From: a virus
DNA length: 64,000 bases
Strand: one strand, 5' to 3'
IMG/VR virus record: IMGVR_UViG_3300032241_002083
Span: 25,717-89,716 of that record
The notes under the pieces were generated by a model. The model did no database searches. It was not told the DNA's origin and worked only from the letters and a program-made list of their open reading frames with translations. The translations under genes and the position numbers were made by a program. Numbering within the stretch: position 1 is the stretch's first letter; the number at the start of each line of letters is the position of its first letter. Below, piece by piece: positions 60,342-64,000 of this stretch.

Positions 60342-60417
60342 GCGCTATTAACTCAATTTGGTTTAGAGTACCAAGCTTTTAACTTGGGAGTTGTAGGTTC
60401 GAGTCCTACATGGCGCA
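60342..60417 (+). tRNA. tRNA-Lys(TTT)
   Basis: Acceptor GCGCTAT/ATGGCGC, D-arm ACTC/GAGT, anticodon arm CCAAG-CTTTTAA-CTTGG (TTT), T-arm GTAGG-TTCGAGT-CCTAC, A73. Canonical throughout. Confidence 0.92.
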
Positions 60418-60462
60418 CAAAAATTTTTAGTCAGGTGTTCTACTATATTTTATATATAAAAT

Positions 60463-61074
60463 ATGGGAAAATTTACTAAAAATTATTTAAAAAAATATGA
60501 TTGGGTACAAATACAAAATTATTATAATGAGGGGAATTCATGTAGAGATGTAATCAAAAAATTTGATATATCAAGTGCCGGATTGTCTTTTGCGGTAAAA
60601 TCTGGGGTTCTAAGAACTAGGACAAAAAGTGATTCAAATATATTAGGGCATAAAAAATTTCCACAAAAACATTCTGATTCAACCAAAAAAAAGATAAGTG
60701 AAAGTAGAATTAAATATTTGAAAGATAATCCAGATAAAGTTCCGTATTTATTAAACCATAGTAGTAGGGAATCTTATCCTGAAAAATATTTTTGGGAAAT
60801 ATTTGAAAAAGAAAATTTAAATATTAAAAGATATCTTCAAGTAGGATTATATGAATTAGATTTTTATAACCTTGATAAAAAAATAGATATTGAAATAGAC
60901 GGTGAGCAACATTTCACAGATAAAAAAATAGTTGAGTCTGATAAAAGAAGAAACAGTTATTTAATTGATAATGGATGGACAATAATTAGAATTAGATGGT
61001 CGAATTATCAAAAATTAAATTTTGAAGAAAAGAATAAATATATTGAAGAATTAAAGAAAAAATTGGTTTCGTAG
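60463..61074 (+). CDS. Vsr-like (EDxHD/PD-(D/E)XK) homing endonuclease in the tRNA array
   Basis: 203 residues. N-terminal HTH region (YYNEGNSCRDVIKKFDIS), a NUMOD3-like HSDSTKKKISESRIKYL, then a compact nuclease core: SYPEKYFWEIFEKENL ... ELDFYNLDKKIDIEIDGEQHF ... NGWTIIRIRW, with the acidic pair and His of EDxHD/Vsr-type enzymes. It lies between the two tRNA-Lys genes. Its TAG stop is positions 8-10 of the downstream tRNA-Lys(CTT), so gene and tRNA overlap by 10 nt. Confidence 0.82.
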   Translation: MGKFTKNYLKKYDWVQIQNYYNEGNSCRDVIKKFDISSAGLSFAVKSGVLRTRTKSDSNILGHKKFPQKHSDSTKKKISESRIKYLKDNPDKVPYLLNHSSRESYPEKYFWEIFEKENLNIKRYLQVGLYELDFYNLDKKIDIEIDGEQHFTDKKIVESDKRRNSYLIDNGWTIIRIRWSNYQKLNFEEKNKYIEELKKKLVS

Positions 61075-61138
61075 CTTAAATGGATAAAGCTCCCGACTCT
61101 TAATCGGAGGACTGTGATATCGTACCTCACCGAAACCA
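61065..61138 (+). tRNA. tRNA-Lys(CTT)
   Basis: Acceptor GGTTTCG/CGAAACC perfect, D-arm GCTT/AAGC, anticodon loop CTCTTAA (CTT) on a 4-bp CCGA/TCGG stem, weak T-stem, A73. The 5' end overlaps the endonuclease stop codon. Confidence 0.8.
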
Positions 61139-61151
61139 CAAAAATAAAAAT

Positions 61152-61394
61152 ATGGAAAATTATAAATCAATAATAGAGCAACATAAAGTTCAAATAGGAA
61201 ATTATATTATTTCTTCAAAAGACCAATTAGAAGAATACCGAAAAAAGTATTTAAGCGCAAATGGTGTTGTAAAACAAGTTTATAATCAATTAAAACAAGT
61301 TCCTGCGGAAAACAGGAAGCAAGCAGGAGAATTGTTAAGAGAATTAAAATACTTAGCAGAAAATTATTACGAAAAAAACCAAAACAAGACATAA
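61152..61394 (+). CDS. Stand-alone PheRS alpha-subunit N-terminal (tRNA-binding coiled-coil) domain-like protein
   Basis: 80 residues. DQLEEYRKKYLSANGVVKQV, then YNQLKQVPAENRKQAGELL and RELKYLAENYY match the N-terminal coiled coil of bacterial PheS (pattern L-E-x-F/Y-R-x-KYLG-x-x-G ... LK-x-V/L-P-x-E-x-R-K-x-x-G ... LK). In PheRS this arm contacts the tRNA elbow. No catalytic PheS domain follows; the ORF stops after 80 codons. It lies in the tRNA array, 2 kb from tRNA-Phe. It could bind tRNA or interfere with host PheRS. Confidence 0.75.
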   Translation: MENYKSIIEQHKVQIGNYIISSKDQLEEYRKKYLSANGVVKQVYNQLKQVPAENRKQAGELLRELKYLAENYYEKNQNKT

Positions 61395-61496
61395 AAATTA
61401 TAATATATATATAGTATGAAAATAACATTAACATCGTCAAGTCGCAGTCCTTATAACTTCGAAATCCGAAGATGATAGTGTTATGTAGATACTTCA

Positions 61497-61532
61497 AAAC
61501 TCGGATTTTAAAAAAAATCCGAGTTTTTTTTT
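61497..61532 (+). terminator. Intrinsic terminator inside the tRNA array
   Basis: AAACTCGGATTTT, AAAA, AAAATCCGAGTTT followed by TTTTT. The interval 61395-61496 holds only a 19-codon micro-ORF (MKITLTSSSRSPYNFEIRR). Confidence 0.85.
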
Positions 61533-61534
61533 AT

Positions 61535-61623
61535 GGTGGGTTACTCAAGAGGATTAAAGAGGCTTGTTTGCTAAACAAGTAGGGCAGTAAAATGTTGCGT
61601 GGGTTCGAATCCCACATCCACCG
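61535..61623 (+). tRNA. tRNA-Ser(GCT)
   Basis: Acceptor GGTGGGT/ATCCACC, G73, D-stem CTC/GAG, anticodon arm CTTGT-TTGCTAA-ACAAG (GCT), long variable arm, T-arm GTGGG-TTCGAAT-CCCAC. Canonical class II. Confidence 0.92.
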
Positions 61624-61629
61624 CTGAAT

Positions 61630-61858
61630 ATCCAGATAGTTTAATTGGAAAGAACGATCCTAAAACGGCAGGATTACTCTGTGAGGGATTTTGACTTGCT
61701 ACCAAAGGCATTCAAATTATGGTTGTATTTCAACCGTTGTAAGACCAATGGGTGTGAGGATTAATTGTATGGTTGCGGATGCACTGATATAAAATCAGGA
61801 AGCGAGTTTTCCAAGATTAATTGCAAAATCTATACGGGTTCGAGCCCCGTTCTGGATA
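61630..61858 (+). ncRNA. 229-nt tRNA-like structured RNA (interrupted tRNA or tmRNA-like)
   Basis: Ends form a tRNA: acceptor ATCCAGA/TCTGGAT, D-arm GTTT-AATTGGAAA-GAAC, T-arm ACGGG-TTCGAGC-CCCGT. In between are ~175 nt: hairpin ATCCT-AAAACGGC-AGGAT, small hairpin CTC-TGT-GAG, then GATTTTG pairing with CAAAATC 3 nt before the T-arm, enclosing ~130 nt with further hairpins (GGTTG/CAACC, CTGAT/ATCAG, GGAA/TTCC). No anticodon loop with T33 is found. A long helix abutting the T-arm resembles tmRNA P2; a short frame MVADALI-stop lies inside. Confidence 0.5.
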
Positions 61859-61866
61859 CAAAAAAT

Positions 61867-61953
61867 GGCTCCATAGTTTAATGGATTTAAAACGCCCCGC
61901 TACGAACGGGGAGACAGATATGTTTTATGAGGGTTCGAATCCTTCTGGAGTCA
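61867..61953 (+). tRNA. tRNA-Arg(ACG) with expanded variable loop
   Basis: Acceptor GGCTCCA/TGGAGTC, D-arm GTTT/AAAC, anticodon arm CCCCG-CTACGAA-CGGGG (ACG), T-arm GAGGG-TTCGAAT-CCTTC, A73. The variable region is 17 nt (normally ~5), as in the tRNA-His here. A34 would need conversion to inosine by host TadA. Confidence 0.88.
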
Positions 61954-61959
61954 CTATAA

Positions 61960-62048
61960 GGAAAGATGGCAGAGCGGTTGAATGCTTCGGTCTTGAAAAC
62001 CGATGACTGGCGTAAGTCGGTCCGTGGGTTCGAAACCCACTCTTTCCT
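61960..62048 (+). tRNA. tRNA-Ser(TGA), copy 2
   Basis: Acceptor GGAAAGA/TCTTTCC, anticodon arm TCGGT-CTTGAAA-ACCGA (TGA), variable arm with GACTGGCG/GTCGGTC-like pairing, T-arm GTGGG-TTCGAAA-CCCAC. Better formed than copy 1. Confidence 0.92.
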
Positions 62049-62054
62049 CTTACT

Positions 62055-62143
62055 GGAGAGTATAGGAGGTGACAGGTGGTCCCCGCTCGTTTGGAAAACG
62101 AGAACCCATTAGGTTGGGCGAGTTTCGATTATTCTGCTCTCCT
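62055..62143 (+). tRNA. tRNA-Ser(GGA)
   Basis: Acceptor GGAGAGT/GCTCTCC, anticodon arm CTCGT-TTGGAAA-ACGAG (GGA), variable arm CCCA-TTAGGT-TGGG, T-arm with loop TTCGATT. Last tRNA of the array. Confidence 0.88.
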
Positions 62144-62162
62144 CTTTAAAATTAATTTAAAA

Positions 62163-62275
62163 ATGAAAGTTAAACAACAAATTAGAGAAAAATTCCGGAA
62201 TTTACTGCTGAAAATCTTTATAAAAAGATTAAATCCAGTTATGAAATAGCATATAAAAAATCTGAAAGACTTTAA
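62163..62275 (+). pseudogene. Short gene with probable 1-nt frameshift
   Basis: ATG 62163 gives MKVKQQIREKFRN ... (28 codons), but the +2 frame from ~62196 reads PEFTAENLYKKIKSSYEIAY ... to TAA at 62275 and looks more protein-like. One extra A in the AAAAA run near 62192 would join them into a 37-residue protein. Tentative. Confidence 0.35.
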
Positions 62276-62318
62276 CAAAATAAAAATATGTTAAAGTCAA
62301 TTTAATTTTGTATATTTG
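62268..62318 (+). promoter_or_regulatory. Promoter-like element with 10-bp inverted repeat
   Basis: GACTTTAACA / TGTTAAAGTC (62268-62277 and 62289-62298, 11-nt loop) overlaps the expected -33 region, followed by TATATTTG (62311-62318) 6 nt before ATG 62324. The inverted repeat could be an operator; the -33 itself is poor. Confidence 0.5.
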
Positions 62319-62323
62319 TATTT

Positions 62324-62671
62324 ATGAGTAAAGTAAAATCTTATCAAATAATGTCTAAAATAAAACTGGTTCGCAAAGTTTTAGATTATGGTTTTCGAAA
62401 AGCTTTGGAATATTCTGATTTTGGTGAGGAAGAAGAATATACAAAAAGTCTAGAAACTAAGACGAAAGAAGAATTGAGAGAAATTATAAAGGAACTTAAA
62501 GACGAATTAAATGCTGGTTCTGTTAGAAACCAAAACCCAGGTTTAAAGTTTTGTATAGGTAAATGTCAAAGAGAGTATATTCCAAAAGATGGTAATTTAG
62601 AAGTTTATTGTCCGTCATGTGATAGGACAATAGCGGTTAGACCTATTAAAAATGATTATAAGGATATATGA
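62324..62671 (+). CDS. Hypothetical protein with C-terminal zinc ribbon
   Basis: 115 residues. The N-terminal two-thirds is helical and charged (TKTKEELREIIKELKDEL); the C terminus holds a four-Cys zinc ribbon, CIGKC ... YCPSCDRTIAVR. Family not recognised. Followed by an ATGA-coupled small ORF. Confidence 0.65.
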   Translation: MSKVKSYQIMSKIKLVRKVLDYGFRKALEYSDFGEEEEYTKSLETKTKEELREIIKELKDELNAGSVRNQNPGLKFCIGKCQREYIPKDGNLEVYCPSCDRTIAVRPIKNDYKDI

Positions 62672-62805
62672 TTAAAAGAATAAGAAATTGGACTGATAAG
62701 TCTTTTGAAAATAGGCAATATTTTATAGCACTATGGAACTATGCCGAGATATTTTATTTTTATTGTATTAAGTTTAACTCTTTTATCTATATGGATAGGA
62801 TTTAA
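62668..62805 (+). CDS. Small ORF coupled to the zinc-ribbon gene
   Basis: 45 residues (MIKRIRNWTDKSFENRQYFI ...) starting in an ATGA overlap. Its last 22 codons overlap the next ORF in another frame, so the true end may be different. No family recognised. Confidence 0.4.
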   Translation: MIKRIRNWTDKSFENRQYFIALWNYAEIFYFYCIKFNSFIYMDRI

Positions 62806-62842
62806 AATTGGAATGAAATTTTTATATGGGAAAGAAAAATAA
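62741..62842 (+). CDS. Small single-span membrane peptide
   Basis: 33 residues: MPRYFIFIVLSLTLLSIWIG then FKIGMKFLYGKEK, a clear hydrophobic helix with a basic end. It overlaps the following gene start by 17 nt. Plausible but short. Confidence 0.45.
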   Translation: MPRYFIFIVLSLTLLSIWIGFKIGMKFLYGKEK

Positions 62843-63056
62843 AGAGTTTGATATAGAAAGGTCAGAATATGACGATAAGGTTGAGGAAATCCGCAAAAAG
62901 AAAAGAAAGTTGCGAGATATCCAAGAACCTGGTCTTGTTAAAAAGATTAAAAAGGATCTTAAAGCCGAGCAACGTGCGGCAAAGCGTTCTAATAAGAATG
63001 CACTTCGTAATTATTTAAAAGACGAAATAAATAAATATGATGATGGAGAAGAATAG
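62826..63056 (+). CDS. Small highly charged coiled-coil protein
   Basis: 76 residues, Lys/Arg/Glu-rich throughout (EEIRKKKRKLRDIQEPG, KKIKKDLKAEQRAAKRSNK). Possibly nucleic acid-binding; no family recognised. TAG stop followed after 1 nt by the next ATG. Confidence 0.6.
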   Translation: MGKKNKEFDIERSEYDDKVEEIRKKKRKLRDIQEPGLVKKIKKDLKAEQRAAKRSNKNALRNYLKDEINKYDDGEE

Positions 63057-63057
63057 A

Positions 63058-63294
63058 ATGCAATTTATTTCTAAAAAAGAATTAAAATTAGGTGAAATTT
63101 GTTATATAGAAAAAAACAAGGTTTATTTTTTAGAAAAAAATGAATCATGGAAAGACAAAGGCAGACCTTCTACTCATTTAATTTATGATGAAGAAGATGC
63201 ATTAGTATTTACTCTTAATTCTGAATTATTAGAAGAATACTTTATGAGTGTGGCAGAGTATCGTGATACTCAAATAAATTCAATTTTAGATTAA
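63058..63294 (+). CDS. Small protein of the C-terminal 'WRDxQIDxIL' family
   Basis: 78 residues from ATG 63058 (MQFISKKELKLGEICYIEKN), chosen because the upstream ATG at 63037 overlaps the preceding gene. It ends FMSVAEYRDTQINSILD. First of four consecutive family members at the window end. Confidence 0.7.
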   Translation: MQFISKKELKLGEICYIEKNKVYFLEKNESWKDKGRPSTHLIYDEEDALVFTLNSELLEEYFMSVAEYRDTQINSILD

Positions 63295-63296
63295 TT

Positions 63297-63536
63297 ATGG
63301 GTAGTTTAACATCGATGATAAATGATTTATATGATGATTATGTTTATTTTTGTAAAACTCTAAATGTAGAATCAGTCGGAATGCATGATAATAAAATATC
63401 ATTTTTAATACATGAATATCAATTATTGGAGAAAATAGGATTTAAGACAAAAGAAGATTTTTATGAAGTTTTAAGAAAGGCGGAAAATCGTGATAAAAAA
63501 ATAAAAGAGATTTTAGATGATAAAATGCATATGTAG
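63297..63536 (+). CDS. Small protein of the C-terminal 'WRDxQIDxIL' family
   Basis: 79 residues; the motif here is LRKAENRDKKIKEILDDK, with a few extra residues after it. Body unlike its neighbours (SLTSMINDLYDDYVYFCKTL), so only the C terminus is shared. Starts 3 nt after the previous stop. Confidence 0.65.
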   Translation: MGSLTSMINDLYDDYVYFCKTLNVESVGMHDNKISFLIHEYQLLEKIGFKTKEDFYEVLRKAENRDKKIKEILDDKMHM

Positions 63537-63759
63537 AGAATCATTATCTTTTTTAAAAAAAGATTCAATTTATTATGTAGATATTGCTTTATCTAAAACA
63601 AATTATCCTGATGAATTATTTACGGATTATTTAGAAGTTTTTGATTCAGAAGAAAAATATCTTGGTGGGTTTTGGATAGATAAAGATAGGTATTTTATTG
63701 ATATATCTGAATTTAGGGATGAAAGAATAAATCAAATTTTAGATGAGAAAGGTGATTAA
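63517..63759 (+). CDS. Small protein of the C-terminal 'WRDxQIDxIL' family
   Basis: 80 residues (MIKCICRESLSFLKKDSIYY ...) ending FIDISEFRDERINQILDEKGD. Overlaps the previous gene by 20 nt. Confidence 0.68.
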   Translation: MIKCICRESLSFLKKDSIYYVDIALSKTNYPDELFTDYLEVFDSEEKYLGGFWIDKDRYFIDISEFRDERINQILDEKGD

Positions 63760-64000
63760 TAAATTGAAGGTAGTTATCATTAAAGATATTTATTTTGAAT
63801 TTGATATAAATAGTTTAAGATTGGCATCTGGTTATATTTATGATTTAGAAATTTGTGAATCAGGCACTTATACATTCTTAATTAGTGACCCCAAAATCCT
63901 TCCGGTTAATGCTACAAATACATGTTACTTCTATAAAGCGGAATGTGAAAGTATTGAAATTTCAAAATATTTTTGCACATTAGCCGAATGGCGAGAATTA
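63743..64000 (+). CDS. Small protein of the C-terminal 'WRDxQIDxIL' family (3' end outside window)
   Basis: 86 codons are visible from ATG 63743 (MRKVINKLKVVIIKDIYFEF ...), overlapping the previous gene by 17 nt. The window ends in CTLAEWREL, the beginning of the family motif. Confidence 0.65.
   Translation, partial: MRKVINKLKVVIIKDIYFEFDINSLRLASGYIYDLEICESGTYTFLISDPKILPVNATNTCYFYKAECESIEISKYFCTLAEWREL

Noticed and set aside
61630-61858. Canonical tmRNA
   Set aside because: It lacks the G-rich Ala-type acceptor, a convincing tag ending in ALAA and recognisable pseudoknots; kept only as a tRNA-like RNA.

Overview
The window is part of the genome of a large tailed dsDNA bacteriophage, very AT-rich and densely packed, that infects a Bacteroidetes host (probably Flavobacteria-like). 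The phage assignment rests on giant fibre/tail proteins, a UvsX-type recombinase, a gp46/SbcC-type ATPase, a RuvC-like resolvase, a phage NAD+-dependent DNA ligase, ThyA, many homing endonucleases and a phage tRNA array. The host assignment rests on repeated promoters of the Bacteroidetes housekeeping type (TTTG, 18-20 nt spacer, TAnnTTTG) and on starts without Shine-Dalgarno sequences.

Layout. 1-4 kb: the end of a giant fibre-like protein with W-x-x-G pentad repeats and a small gene. 4-8.3 kb (minus): AAA+ ATPase, Smr, YgjV-like membrane protein, YqeY, Nudix hydrolase, DNA methyltransferase and small genes. 8.3-14 kb (minus): AspRS, GreA, a tandem pair of small paralogues, a nucleotidyltransferase-like protein, a SLOG-like protein and a phosphoesterase. 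14-18.2 kb: LAGLIDADG endonuclease, an interrupted tRNA-Leu-like RNA, a CoaB-like/class II aldolase fusion and a DUF723-type endonuclease. 18.2-30 kb: UvsX, peptidyl-tRNA hydrolase 2, a PARP-like ADP-ribosyltransferase, a nonsense-broken GDP-fucose synthase, nucleotidyltransferase, RuvC-like resolvase, gp46-like ATPase and DnaJ. 30-37 kb and 41.4-49.3 kb (minus): four structural genes of up to 2330 codons; between them lie an HD hydrolase, a dephospho-CoA-kinase-like protein, ThyA, an S1-domain protein and a UVR-motif protein. 49.3-57.1 kb (plus): DNA ligase, a decayed GIY-YIG endonuclease, an ECF-like sigma factor, a secreted outer-membrane beta-barrel candidate, thioredoxin, SmpB, a second LAGLIDADG endonuclease and a LeuRS without editing domain. 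57.2-64 kb: small genes, then an array of tRNAs (Met initiator-like, His, Phe, Trp, Ser x4, Lys x2, Arg) interleaved with two homing endonucleases, a stand-alone PheS N-terminal domain and a 229-nt tRNA-like structured RNA, and finally a tandem family of short paralogous proteins.

Functionally the strongest theme is takeover or reinforcement of translation: two aminoacyl-tRNA synthetases, a PheRS fragment, PTH2, SmpB, YqeY, S1-like and DnaJ proteins, an initiator-like tRNA and ten further clear tRNAs, plus GreA and a sigma factor acting on transcription. A second theme is mobile homing endonucleases, at least eight intact or decayed, several next to or inside tRNA and recombination genes. A third is a set of host- or virion-directed proteins: an ADP-ribosyltransferase with a T4-capsid-targeting-like N terminus, and the signal-peptide beta-barrel.

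Cautions. Four genes carry single in-frame stop codons (one TAG, one TAA, two TGA) and two others look frameshifted. This is either real decay or residual sequencing error; it does not look like codon reassignment. All calls were made by eye from the sequence, without database searches or RNA folding software.
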